Assembly (NCBI RefSeq): GCF_014839805.1
Contig: NC_051130.1
Location: 4,650,001 to 4,714,000, forward strand
Direction of reading: 5' to 3'
DNA: 64,000 nucleotides
Origin: Manduca sexta
Taxonomy: Eukaryota; Arthropoda; Insecta; Lepidoptera; Sphingidae
Below, in pieces: positions 12,401 through 23,909 of this stretch. Positions within the stretch are counted from its first letter, which is position 1; each line of letters starts with the position of its first letter. A program made the translations under genes and the position numbers. The notes under the pieces were generated by a model. That model had not been told where the DNA came from. It ran no database searches and saw only the letters and a program-made list of their open reading frames with translations.

Positions 12401-15400
12401 TCTATGTAACTAGTGATGTGCCATAAATCCGTTATCACTTGAGATAACCTCTTCAATATATCAATAAGACAGGACGGCGCGTTAAGTGGATCACGGCGAT
12501 ACTTTAAAGTCTATTATCAATTACATACCCAGGCATGTTGAGTTAAAATCATTATAACCAACTAGTGTACTACTTTTTATCGCCAAGGAATATTTATTAT
12601 ATGTTATGTTTTCTAATTTTGTATAAAAAGCGTATCACAGAACACCATCCGTCATACTTAATAGGAGTGTGGTTTTAATGTGTTCAGATTCTTGTTAATA
12701 CTATATCGACGGTTGAAAGGCTAATTGACTGAATGTTGCTTAACATTTGTCTTTTCGAAAAATTAACTGTTTTAAAAAACATAGATAAAGCACAGAGATA
12801 CTTTAATTCCGAGTATTATTTTTTATTTTAATTTATTTGGGAAAAGAAACAACTGTATACTACAAATCTATATATTACATTCAAGCCGAAAAAGTAACCA
12901 ATTTTTTTAAAAAAATAAACATATTATGTTTAGGCTTTATGGACTTCTCGCAGCACTTGGCATCTATGTAGTGTTGATCCTAAATTGAACCTTATTAATT
13001 CCAATTTAGAAGATAGTATAATGAAGTATTGGGTCGTATACAGCATTTAACACAAGTGTCAAACGACCAAGTGCAAGGATATTTTTGATAGAAAAATGAC
13101 ACCTATTCGTGTTACATTTAGGTTTAATTTTATGAAAAATACCTAACTGCAATAACATTTGTACAAATATAAAATTATTGGGTAGGTACGATAGACTTTT
13201 ACAAACACACAAAACAAATGTTTGCACGATAATAATGTGAAATATCATCGGTATACACTCCACTAAGTATCATGTCTCACCAATATTGTTAAAGCTAAAG
13301 TTTGTGACGGCTGGATATTTAGATGTTTGTTGGTGTACCGCAAAGACCTTTAAATGAATTTGCACTCGGATTTAAATTAACATCATATAGTTGGCTACTT
13401 TTATACCGAATATGTACTCAGTGGAACTTTTATACCAAGAAAAGGTTTTCAAAAACGAAGCCTAGTGATTTCTGTCATGTCATGAACTTGAATGGTGACC
13501 AATATACACACCCTAATTACCGTTATTTAATATGTGAAATATTATATCTGATATGGTCTAATATGCAAGGACTGGCACGGTGTTTGTGAACGAAACAGTG
13601 TTTTGATCGAAATTTACCATGAAAAGCATTTGATTTTAGCTTTACAAAATACAAGAGTCAGGGTTAAAATACGAGAGTCTGTCTTTTGTCTATTTTTCTG
13701 CCACCAAGCATTTACATCCCTATATATTTTTTGGCTTGGTTTAAAGAGATGTGAAATAGCAATTGCATAATAATCAGCACTATCTCATTTGAAGATTTAA
13801 CAAACCATATCTCTGTCTACTAGCGTATTACAGTGCTATGCACTATGCAGTATTTTGAAATTTATTATTTTAGCTAGTGCCGTATTTCATCAAATGAGCC
13901 AACCAATCTTCATATAGTTATATTGAAATAATCGCTTTATCGTAAAATTAATCTGAGTTATTCTGATGTATAACCAATATTACTGTAAAGTTTCATCTAA
14001 ATCCGTTCAATAGTTTTTTCGTGAAAAAGGGACAAACATACATACATCCATCCTCACAAACTTTCGCATTTATAATATTAGTAGGATTAAATAATTTCGT
14101 AAAGTAAATAAGCGTAGATCTATCGTTGACATTATAAAAGATTCAGTACTGTTCTCACTCCTCACCTTTGTCAGGTGAAGGTTATCAAATTTCTATCGAT
14201 TGGAATTATTATTGTCAACGGTTATTTTAAAATGCATAGCGTTCAATTGCATATCACGTGGAACCTTGATTATATCTACATATTTACTACAACAATATTT
14301 AAAATATATTTTATGATAGCTCTGCCTCACGGCTCAGTGTTGCAATTCTTTACATTTATTTTATTTCCATAAAAAGTACTTAGGCTCTACATTAATCCGG
14401 TACTTTACTTTGTAGGTACTAAATTATTATAAAAGAGTATTTTCTTTAATTATGATATCACATTAATTTGTATTATAATCTTTGCAGATATTAATATTCT
14501 GGGTAACAGACAACTTCCTCATGTACCATCCAAGAGGTGTGAGCAGTAAGATCAAAACGAAGGTAAGAGAATATTTACGTCGTATAAATTAGTCCTAGTG
14601 GTAGCGATGAAGGTTATCCTCCACGAAAAAATAAATAATGTGGTGTCTGATATGTGTAGTCGAATACGTAGATAAATCTGTTAAAGTACTGACATATACG
14701 TAAAAGCATCTCATGTTACAATCGTCATAATATTGTATGGAGGTCGACACCCCGTGAAAAAAAGGAAGAAAAAAGATCAAATTTTTATTATTTGCTCAAA
14801 AACCAGTTATAGAAAATAAAGTTTTTTTTACATACAATTAAATTAATGCCAGCAATGGGCTACTCATTAAGCATCATGCTGCTGCAATACAGCTGCAGAG
14901 CTGGTTTTCATTAAAAAGCTCAAGTGTCGCACGGGTGTTCAGTCCAGTCTTAAATTTCAATTTAGGGCTTTAATAATAATAATAATATCAGCCCTGTATT
15001 TTATACTGGTCCCACATTTGTGCACGGGCTTCCTCTACTACTGAGAGGGATTAGGCCTTAGTCCACCACGCTGGCCTAGTGCGGATTAATAGACTTCACA
15101 CACCCCCGAAAATTCCTATAGAAAATTTCTCAGGTATGCAGGTTTCCTCACGATGTTTTCCTTCACCGTTAAAGCAAGCGATAATTCACAAAGAATACAC
15201 ACATATTTTTATAGAAAAGTCAGAGGTTTGTGCCCTTGAGATTTGAATCTGCGGACATTCGTCTCGGCAGTCCGTTCCACAACCAATTAGGCTATCGCCG
15301 CTTATTAGGGCTTTAATAATTATAAAAAATCACATGTGTTAAAGTTTTATTTTTTATTATAGGAGTCATAGTCTGTTAGCGTTGTCCTGGCACCTATCCT

Positions 15401-16147
15401 TATTAAGATGCAAATGTCCTCGAAGTTAGGAACTAAGAGAAACTTTTGGTCCCACGAAACCTAAACCAATTTCAACGCTGTCCGTTCAAATGATACAAAG
15501 ACATTTTGAGGTATTCCTAAATTATGTCACCAGTCAATTAAAGTTTAATTATGTTGGAATAATCTAGAACATTGACCCACTTATAGAAATGTTAATGTCC
15601 CCGTTACGAAACGCGGACGTATTAGGACAAAAATATGATCTACTTAGGGCCTAATGATTTCTTATGTTTACGCGAAGGTTAGACATTAAAATTAAACTAT
15701 TTTTCGGATTTCACCGCGGTTTTAATATTATAGTTTTATCCCGGCGTTTCGAAGACTTTGCAGCCTTCGTGGTCACGGAGGGACTGAGGTGTTGTTCATC
15801 CGCAAAATCAAAGTTACAATGTCTACCTACATTTTACAATTATACGACTTTTTAAAATTTAAACTGTTGGTGGTCCGAAGTACGCAGAATGAGCTAACAG
15901 TGTCTTGATCGCCTACATTCTGATTCGTTGTCTGATTGTGTCGGAAAAAAACGAAAACATTAAAACCGTGATACAATCCGAAAAATAATTTAATTTTTAT
16001 ACGTAAGGCCTGTTAACATATCTATAAGAAAGTCATTACACGGGCTAATACCTCCAGGTACGATACCAGTCCATCAAAAAAGAGAAATCAGGGTCTGAAG
16101 AGGAAGATCATTCGGCGGACGAACGACTGCTCGGCGCCTCGGTATGA
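6446..16147 (+). CDS. STIMATE: STIMATE/TMEM110 homologue, STIM activator at ER-plasma membrane junctions
   Basis: Six coding exons: 6446-6569, 7733-7877, 8505-8626, 10338-10537, 14488-14562, 16058-16147. They join in phase to 251 residues with GT/AG borders throughout. The protein is a multi-pass membrane protein. Hydrophobic segments lie near residues 26-41, 65-78, 93-115, 138-162 and 184-203. Family landmarks are the basic KRFCEPRYARRPW segment (43-55) followed by IWFYDTSKQ, the IVNFMLD motif (92-98), FGEYGKP around 127-133, and the LAVVMLIIPFFVN/WVTDNFLM block spanning the exon 4/5 junction. In vertebrates the family resides in ER at plasma-membrane junctions and promotes STIM1 activation and store-operated calcium entry. 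The protein is shorter than human STIMATE (294 residues) because the acidic cytosolic tail is brief and lacks a terminal lysine-rich segment. Introns 4 and 5 carry several repeats. Family assignment is firm; the function is transferred from vertebrates. Confidence 0.92.
11693..11908 (+). repeat. Non-LTR retrotransposon 3' fragment, copy 1 of 2
   Basis: This lies in intron 4 of the STIMATE homologue. It matches 58802-59095 over about 200 bp, sharing 'actggtgttaggt', 'gtagtcagtgtaactactgg' and 'atctcatgtctcaggatgtc'. The second copy runs on to an A-rich tail, which fits the 3' end of a LINE-type element. This copy is truncated before the tail. Confidence 0.65.
11936..12120 (-). repeat. Dispersed lepidopteran repeat, reverse copy
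   Basis: Reading 'agctacgccctcggg', 'ggatagaaagtagcctat' and 'ccataccaaatttcataaaa', this is the reverse-oriented form of the element seen in plus orientation at about 51395-51560. It sits in intron 4 of the STIMATE homologue. Confidence 0.6.
13960..14090 (-). repeat. Dispersed lepidopteran repeat, reverse copy with intact end
   Basis: It ends with 'aactttcgcatttataatat' followed by 'tagtaggatt', the characteristic terminus of this family in reverse orientation. It is preceded by 'catctaaatccgttcaatag' and a 'gacaaacatacatacatcca' tract. It lies in intron 4 of the STIMATE homologue. Confidence 0.65.
14960..15303 (-). repeat. tRNA-derived SINE with an ATT-repeat end
   Basis: On the minus strand the segment opens with a tRNA-like head: a box A-like stretch 'ggcgatagcctaattggt' near 15300 and a box B-like 'agattcaaatc' near 15240. 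A body follows that includes the complements of 'gaggaaacctgcatacc' and 'ctagtgcggattaatagact'. It ends at a TAA/ATT microsatellite (about 14971-14988). The tRNA-like head with its pol III promoter boxes marks it as a SINE. It lies in intron 5 of the STIMATE homologue. Confidence 0.7.
15735..15843 (+). repeat. Dispersed repeat, copy 2 of 2
   Basis: It shares 'cgtttcgaagactttgcagc', 'cttcgtggtcacggagggac' and 'aaagttacaatgtctaccta' with the copy at 4325-4435, in the same orientation. It is in intron 5 of the STIMATE homologue. Confidence 0.6.
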
Positions 16148-17164
16148 CCACACAGGAAGCCCAGTGTACCGCGGGCTTAGATATCGTAATCTCTTAGATA
16201 AGTTTATTGGCAAACAATTGGCTGTTACAAATAACGTTTTCCAGTTAATATTTTATACGAAGTGTGTTTCTATTTAATTGGTTTTGGTAAATCGCTAGCC
16301 ATGGTTAAAGACTCGGCTATGATTTTTACGGAATATTTTTTTATTCCTCTTGCAATGTCCTAATTATTCGACCATAGGTATCTCGAATCGATAGTGAGAT
16401 TGTCTTTTAGCTTAAGGAATGGGGTATTAAGTATGTCGCAACACGAGCTCTATAAACGATAAATCGATTGATAAAAATTATGGAGTTTATTTTGACGCGC
16501 TATTTATATTTATATTGAGAGCGTGAACCCAACTTGAATCTGTCAAATTCCTGTTTGAATTTCATAGCCATTCGATAAAGCCTATTTTTTTTTTTTGACT
16601 AACTCACTTTTAAATATTTTTTAGTCACTGGAAACTAATAACATTATAAGTCAGTTGTTTGTCAATATCAATGTCAGTCAAAATTGTATATAAAACATGG
16701 CACTTGTATACAGTTATAGTGGTATTGAACGTTCATATTATATAAGCTTTTGATTTACTCGAAAAACAAATATTACAGTTTACAGTAATGCTTGTATTTG
16801 TAGAAAATTTCTTGAAAATATAACATTTATTGGTTTCAATGTTGATAAAAAAATAATACTGAAGATTTATATTATACGTAACTATAAAAATGGTTACGCG
16901 TTGAATGGTTGACTGACGTATTTAAGTGTTGCCATACACTTTTAAATTAGATATTGCGTGATATGGAATTGATTTTTTTAAACGACCTTCGTCTTGTATA
17001 GATATGCCATTATACTTCGTGAAAGAAAAAAATAAAAATATTTTTATATGTTTCATTTTTGAAATGAAATAATTTATAATGTTCCTAAATGGTATAAGTA
17101 CTTAGGTCCTCATTAGTGCCATGTGTTTTGAGCTATATAACAAAATGTATGTACACTGACATCG

Positions 17165-17170
17165 AATAAA
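17165..17170 (+). terminator. Candidate poly(A) signal (AATAAA) for the STIMATE homologue
   Basis: A canonical AATAAA lies about 1 kb after the STIMATE stop codon and is followed within 30-50 bp by a T-rich stretch (17200-17230). It is the first well-placed canonical signal I see. Other signals further on cannot be excluded. Confidence 0.35.
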
Positions 17171-17307
17171 GACTGAGAAAGTCTATTGGGAAATGTATCT
17201 TTCTAGTTATTTTTTTATTTTAATTTTATTTAAACACTGCATGCGTCACTTTATTTAGAGTCATTATTTTAATTTATAATTAATCCTTAATAATAACATA
17301 ATATTAC

Positions 17308-17402
17308 TAGCCCAGTACTAAATGTAATATGAAACACTGGCATCCTCTACTGATGAGAGGCCTTTCTTGCACCATGCTGGCCTAATTTGGGATGGTAGAA
17401 CC
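17308..17402 (-). repeat. Degraded SINE fragment
   Basis: The segment 'cagcccag...', 'catcctctactgatgagagg', 'accatgctggcctaatttgg' is a diverged copy of the central body of the SINE at 14960-15303 in the same orientation. Confidence 0.5.
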
Positions 17403-20400
17403 CATAATATTTTTGTTATAGAGATCTTAGTATTCAAATTTCCCCGTTATTTTATTTGTTTTTAGTATAATACACGCGATCAATTTAACCAGATTATTAA
17501 GGTAGTAGATATAATAATTTTTATTCAAATGTAAGCCTATTGAGGACAAAATGTTTTTATTCAACAATTAAATATAAATGTCAATCTAAAACGTCTGCTT
17601 TTATTGATCGCGTGAAAAAAATGATATGGTTTTTTTAAGAGAATTGTACAAAATATCAGAGGCTTGTTCCAATACAAAATGTCAGTGTCTGAACATTTAC
17701 AAAATCTACTACTAAAATACTGCTGTTTGTTCTTCCATACCTCGTTCGTTATATTTGTGATTGAAATAGAAAAATTAAACAGAATAATTCTGATCTGACT
17801 AATCTTCCTAAACGATTCGTTTGCAATGGAGGTGTTTTGATATTATTTTTGACAATTGCGCCGGAACAAAACCCAGTTGTAAGCTTTTTATATTGAAATT
17901 TTGAAAAGCATTTGCATTAATTTGAATTGTACTCGTTAGATTCTTGTCCTTGCAAACATTCCCATAAATTAATAAATTGTAAGTAAAAATATAAGAAATC
18001 AAAGAATAAAGAACTACGAGGTAGGTATCGTCTATATCATGATGCAGGTGTTGTCTATTGTCTCAGAACCTGAGTATTCTTAAGTCTCTGAGCCCCGCAG
18101 GTATAGAAAGTTCTGAGCATTGCTATTTTGAAGTTACCAGTTGAGACTAGGACCGGCGAGTTTCGTGGAAATCTCTTCAGGCAAAGAAACTATATTAGCC
18201 AACTTTTTAAGCACTAGCTTTCTTTAATTCCTGAAATTACAGATGCGTTTTAGTTCGGCCTTTTATATTATTTTCCTTATTAGGGACATTCAGTAGTTGT
18301 TCTTCTTCGTTAATATTTTGGCTGCCACCGTTTATCGATGATTTTGCCAAAGTGAAGTAATAATAGCAGATACAAAACAAAAAGAGACTATAAAATCAGC
18401 TCGAAAATTATTTTTTCCCAGTACATAGTTGTTACATTATATCTAGGTCAAATAATATGTTAGAATAATAATCTTCAAATGCAAACATACTAAAGTGTCG
18501 AAGCATGCAAAAAAATAATACCAGTATTAATATTAACTATATTCAATTCATACATTAAAGAAAAGAGGATGAGAACCTAATGATGTTAAATACATTCAGC
18601 AAAATATAGATATAATAATATGATATATAGAATTCGAAGAACTTGCATTACATATTTTCGTATTGTACTGTAGGGTTACTGAGAGGCTCATACTGGGTTT
18701 TATTTAGTTCCGCACAATTGTTATCTATTTGTTAGTACAGTGTAATAGTAATAGTTCATACAGTCTGTCATCCAAGGCATCTCGACGGACACTTAAACTG
18801 TTTCCATTTGAATCGATTTGTGACGATATCATTCCAGCTAATTGATATCATAGGTTCGTCTACAGACGAAGTCGGCTTTTCGTCAAAGTCAGATGCGATG
18901 TCACACTCTATGAATTTTTATACTGTGGTGTTAATATAATGATAGCAAATGATAGAAAGACTAGATAGATACTAACAGCTTGCGACCATGTACTTGTTTT
19001 ATTTAAGACTCAATTTTACTCAAAAAATTGTCTTAATGGTTTTTTTTTCGTCTATTAACAAACCTTATTTTTATAAAATTATCGTTGTATAATTTTTTTA
19101 AATATTCGAATTTATATTTTTCGGACATACGAAGAAGTTGAGCAGAATTAAAATGATGAATTGATGTAAATCTTTAATATCGATTACATATCACAAAACG
19201 ATTTAACTTATATCGAATACAATATTGTTGATGGTATCTGGCAGTGCTTTCTGTTCGTGTTATCATTGTATAAGCACTTAGATTTTCTATGTGATGTAAA
19301 TATTAACTAATAAGGACAAGTTATGTAAATGAAACTGATATGTATATATTGAGCCATATATTTGTGCATCTGTTTATTGTTTGTGCGAATATAATTCACA
19401 TTACATGTTTTTAATTGTTTTATTAAAAGTCTTGTATATTGTAAAATTTTTAACCTTTTTCGTGGATTAGATGATGTATGTAGGTAAGTATTTAAATATA
19501 AAAAAAAAACTTTTTAACAAAAAATTTAACCATCTTCAAAAATCACTTAAAACCAAAAAATTGTTTTGGTTTACATTACCGCTATATACTGGTTACTATA
19601 TTAAAATATTTTTTTTTCATATATTTATTTGTGTATTTACCTAGCTTAGGTAGTCATTTTAATTAGTTACCGACTCCAAAATTGATATGCAGTAGGTACG
19701 TATATACTGCCGTGGTAAGCGTAAAAGCGGTATGTGAGGGAAACCTTATTTCGAGATAATCGATGTTTTGTAGATTTTTATAGTTTTATATGTAAAACCG
19801 AGATAGAGAAATTCTTAAGTTTTTTTTAACAAGTTCTAACTTCTAAACGATACCATTATTTAGGTAAGTTCAATGGATGGGTATTTCTTTAAGCTATCTG
19901 ACGACGTAAAAATCAAGATTTTCATTTTTTTGAGATACGCTTTTGAGCTTAGCACGGCAGTATATCTGGTGTTAAATTACTTTTGGTTATAAGAGCTTTT
20001 TAAAGACGGATTAATAATTGTTAAAAATATTTTATATTTTGCTTTTTAATGTTGTAAGAAATAGACTGCCTCGATGGCATAATTGTATTGCACACGCGGT
20101 ACGTCTATGACGCTGAGGTGTTACACCTCTGTTTACCGCTAAAAGGGAAAAGGCTTGATGGTATGACTATATGATGTACCTATGCGAGAAAACGACCCAA
20201 CAGAAACCAGTATAAGTAGTAAATAAGTCACAGGAAAGCAAGATTCGCCATTCCGTTTACTTGGACGACACAGGTTAGGTACCTAAACCATTTTGGTTTA
20301 AAAACCAAACAACTGAACCGATTATGATAAAAATTCTATGGCACCAATCTAAAAGTATGATCTTTCATTTAAAAAGAAATCCTAATCAGTTAATAAATGC

Positions 20401-22030
20401 CGAAGTTCTAAGGTAAGAAACATAAAAATACACAAAGAATTGAGGACCTCCTCCTTTGTTGAAATCGGTTAAAAAACTTTTTCTGTCTTATCAGTAACAT
20501 CCTTTGATCAAATCATTGGGGTGGGATCAAAGAGAATTATAATATATAAGTATATACAGGGTCATTTCGACATTGCGTTACTAAATGAAACCACAGGTTC
20601 GTGGTGACCTCTGCTAACACTGTGCAAAAGATTATTCATAAGAAACGAATATTTACGTCAATAATCCCGATTTTAGATTTATGGTTTTTTGATCACGCTG
20701 TCTCTTAGCGTGCTTAACTGAAGTGAATGAACTACGTCACAGCTGATGATATTATTACCGAACCTATAGGGTTCAGAAGGTCAGCTCACAAATGAACTCC
20801 CAATATGTTCACTGACTTGGTTGCAGCAGTTCATTGAGTCAATAATTAATTACTACAAAAAATATTTCGTCAATTATAAACGTTATTTTCGTTATTAAAA
20901 TAGTTTTCTTACCAAAAAAGTTACCTACATAATTACTAAAGTTACAAGATTTAAATCTATTGGTATCGTATTTTTTAGATTCTACATGATATTCCGACAT
21001 TTATTTTAATTCCAACATTAATATTTCGGTTTGTCATAATGTCTAAAAGAAGACTACGTAGACATTACCGAACGTCATATTATGCTTTCTGTACCATTTC
21101 TTTGCTAGATAGGTACACTATGGCAATGCGTCCGAGTCTTTGACCGAGTCCGAAGAGCGCGCGATTATTCAATACAATAGTCGTACTCTTTCTCACCTAA
21201 ACTCGCAGTGTTGTCAGTATAAACTTTTTACCAAAAAGCTTGCTAAAACGACACAGCATTTCAAAAATTCTGACATTAGATTTATTTTATTACATGATGT
21301 TCTAACAGATTTAACACACAATTGTATTACAAAATAAAAAAAAGTAATGATTTATGATGAAATGATTAATGAAAAGTCTACCTAATTAAAATAATACACA
21401 GCAATATTTTAGTATTTTTGAAACATTATTTTAAGTAATAAAGTATAATAGAGATTTTGGATTCAGTCATTCATTTTTCAATAGGCATACAGGGTATAAA
21501 ATAAACAAGATATTGCACAATAAACAAAACTGTACCTTCAGCGCTAGTGAGATGATACGTGCTATTTTCATTGCATTGTCGCACTCAACATAGTGACGAA
21601 TGCGTAGTTTATTTTTTCATAATATTTAATGGTTTTAATAATTTTATTGGTGCAAAACGGGTCACGTCCCCAGAACTCTGAAAATCGGGACGTCCCGCGC
21701 AAATCGGGACATCAGGCAACACTACTCTTGCCGCTACTTTGTGGAATTCGCTAAACTCGTGTGTCGCGTGTTGGTCGGTCAGGCACAAAGAAATTTAAAG
21801 TAGACCCCTAAATGCGACCTTAACACCTATAAAATAGAGTCTATTTTTAGAAATATTATTTGTCATTTTGAATATTTTACGATCGCGAAGTTGCATCGTT
21901 GACGCGTACGCGAAACTGAACTAATCACCATCTATTGATTATGTTTCTATCGGAGGCTGTCATTACGATTTTAATGTGAATTTATGAATTTGCGATAGGT
22001 ACTGCTGAATGGAAAAATCCAATATCATTC

Positions 22031-22106
22031 TGTCCGACCCGGGATTCGATCCCGTGATCTTAGCAAAGCATCCGTACTATAATACAACTGCGGCACCGAG
22101 GTAGTC
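22031..22106 (-). repeat. tRNA-like SINE head or tRNA pseudogene
   Basis: On the minus strand it reads 'ctcggtgccgcagttgta' (box A-like) and, about 40 bases later, 'gggatcgaatcccgggt' (box B-like T arm). The anticodon region does not form a clean tRNA cloverleaf. I therefore call it a tRNA-derived SINE head and not a functional tRNA gene. Confidence 0.5.
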
Positions 22107-22644
22107 ACAAATTAACTGCATTAAAAATACTTTGAAGTATGAAACAACTTTTAAAGGAACAAGCAATCTACAAATCATCAATAGGTATTGGTAAACGCAT
22201 TTACTATTTTGAAAACATGTTAAGATACATATTGGGACGCCGAGCCGCGCCGCGCCGTGACGCATCCCGTCGCTCGACATTTTTACCCCAAACTATCACA
22301 TTACCTAATTATCATCTAGATTGTAACTTCGTTATTAATTTTCGTGTGAATTGCCAGACTTGCAGAATGATATTTTATTGTTATGAGTGTTATAAAACTA
22401 ACCGTTGAACGTATTTATTATACCTACTTATCTACTAGAATGGATGAACTACCTACATTAGAATGTGTGTGTTTTGATTTAAAAGAATGAAATAACTTTA
22501 AAATTACGGAAATCATGTGTTATGTGTACCTACCTTATGCAGTTGTGCTTGTTTGATTAGTGTCGTTTGCTTATGATGATAGTTTGAGCATAGAAAATAT
22601 TGTTCTAATGAAATGTGATGATTAGTGCGTGATGTTTATGTTAG

Positions 22645-22803
22645 CGTTGGATGTCCACCTGCAAGGTCTACAGACGACTTGATAAACGTCGCGGGAACAC
22701 ATTGGATGCAGGCAGCTTTCGACAGGTCCGTCTGGAAATCTTTAGGGGAGGCCTATGTTCAACAGTGGACTTTTATGTAGCTGATGATGATAATGATGTT
22801 TAG
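22645..22803 (+). repeat. 3' tail of a non-LTR retrotransposon (RTE-like)
   Basis: It reads 'gggaacacattggatgcagg', 'ggtccgtctggaaatcttta', 'ggggaggcctatgttcaaca', 'gtggacttttatgtagctga' and ends in a TGATGATGATAATGATG tract. This conserved 'aggcctatgttcaacagtgg' tail with a TGA-repeat end is typical of abundant lepidopteran non-LTR elements. Only the 3' tail remains. Confidence 0.6.
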
Positions 22804-22904
22804 GTATGTGTCTTTTTTGTAACGTCGGCGTAGCGTCGTCGCTGCTGGTCTAATTGTTGATTGAGTGATGTGGCACGACACAAAACCCTAGGTAGTTAAA
22901 GCGA

Positions 22905-23060
22905 CGACATCAGCTGTTCGGTTGCGGCGCGGCGCGCGCGGTGCGACGAACTACCCTTGCGCTCCGAGTGTGCATCACTTGTTCGTGTGCGTGAGCATAA
23001 TATTATCAATGACTGTGTGCGATGTTGCCGCTCCGACGAATTCTAGTATAGTAGTAGTGG
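22905..23060. promoter_or_regulatory. GC-rich block upstream of the dynein gene
   Basis: A short CpG-rich block including 'ggttgcggcgcggcgcgcgc' stands out against AT-rich DNA about 850 bp before the dynein start. It could be a promoter or an untranslated first exon. No reading frame or splice evidence decides this. Confidence 0.25.
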
Positions 23061-23385
23061 CAAAAGGGTGTGTAAAAATAAAATGACTATTTGAATATTT
23101 ATTTTGTTTGAAAATTTTACTTTTTTGTTTTTGACATTAGGTTAGAGTAACTTATAGTAAACTGCTTCTTTCAAGATGACTTTCTCGCAGTTAAATTTAA
23201 GTCTAGGGTTACAAAATGACCCTGTATATGGAAAGGGTGGGATTATATTCTAATGGCATGCCATGGTTACTGTTTAAGCCTGTGTACGCACGCCAATACC
23301 GGTCGTAACTCTGAAATAATCGGGGTCTAGCAATAGCCAATCTCGTGCTCTTATACTTACTTCTAGTCCATGTTACAGTAAGTTC

Positions 23386-23399
23386 ATTTCTATGGTAAC
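23386..23399 (-). promoter_or_regulatory. X-box-like element (RFX site), distal
   Basis: The minus strand reads GTTACCATAGAAAT, with one consensus half-site GTTACC and a degenerate second half. RFX factors bind GTTNCCATNGNAAC-like X-boxes upstream of ciliary genes. The site is about 510 bp before the dynein start. It is a motif match only. Confidence 0.25.
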
Positions 23400-23792
23400 A
23401 TGGTTGCTATATTGCGTTGGTGTACGTAAGAAAACTCGCAATTATTTGAAATAACTATCAGCGGCATTAACAAGACGAGATTATTGAAATTGGAAACACA
23501 AAGAACTTGAAAACTATGCAATATTGCAAATCAAATAAGTAAGTGGGTCTATAATTTTAATGCCTCTGACTTTCTTGAACATAATAAACATAGTATAAAG
23601 GAACAAATTAATGAGAATATGACGTTATACGACATTTCATATAATGTCCCTTCAGTTTTATGCACTCTAACAGATACTTAGATCAATAATGATTAGTCAA
23701 TAAGTACGTAGTACATAATAATTCCATGGTTAATAATTAGTATATTCTCTTTGCTTACTTCGGCCTCCTTTGTCTCGTACGATTAAACAATA

Positions 23793-23806
23793 GTTACCAT
23801 GGCTAT
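23793..23806 (+). promoter_or_regulatory. X-box-like element (RFX site), proximal
   Basis: The sequence GTTACCATGGCTAT, about 105 bp before the dynein ATG, has a full left half-site and a 4/6 right half-site of the RFX X-box. Position close to the start of an axonemal gene makes it plausible, but binding is not shown. Confidence 0.3.
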
Positions 23807-23909
23807 AATATTTAGTTCGACAAACAAATGTGACATTACTTTTCGATACGAGACAATGTCTTTTACTTTTGTTTGTAGTTTTTTACAGCACTAATTAGAA
23901 AATATCAAA

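Larger units (their letters stand above)
17171..23909. other. Intergenic region with repeat debris, no gene recognised
   Basis: There is no exon chain with consistent splice sites. Diverged repeat pieces are visible near 19495-19570 and 20265-20490 (AT-rich, with 'aaccattttggtttaaaa' and 'gttgaaatcggttaaaaaac'). A 'tatacagggtcatttcgaca' motif lies near 20555. There is also a tRNA-like SINE head and a LINE tail, listed separately. The open frames at 21140-21337 and 22139-22408 carry no recognisable domain and overlap repeats. A GC-rich block lies at about 22905-23060. Confidence 0.6.

Noticed and set aside
22031..22106. Functional tRNA gene on the minus strand
   Set aside because: Box A and box B are recognisable, but the anticodon arm and acceptor stem do not pair cleanly; a SINE head fits better.
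22139..22408. 89-residue plus-strand open frame as a gene
   Set aside because: It begins next to the SINE head and has no recognisable domain or supporting exon.
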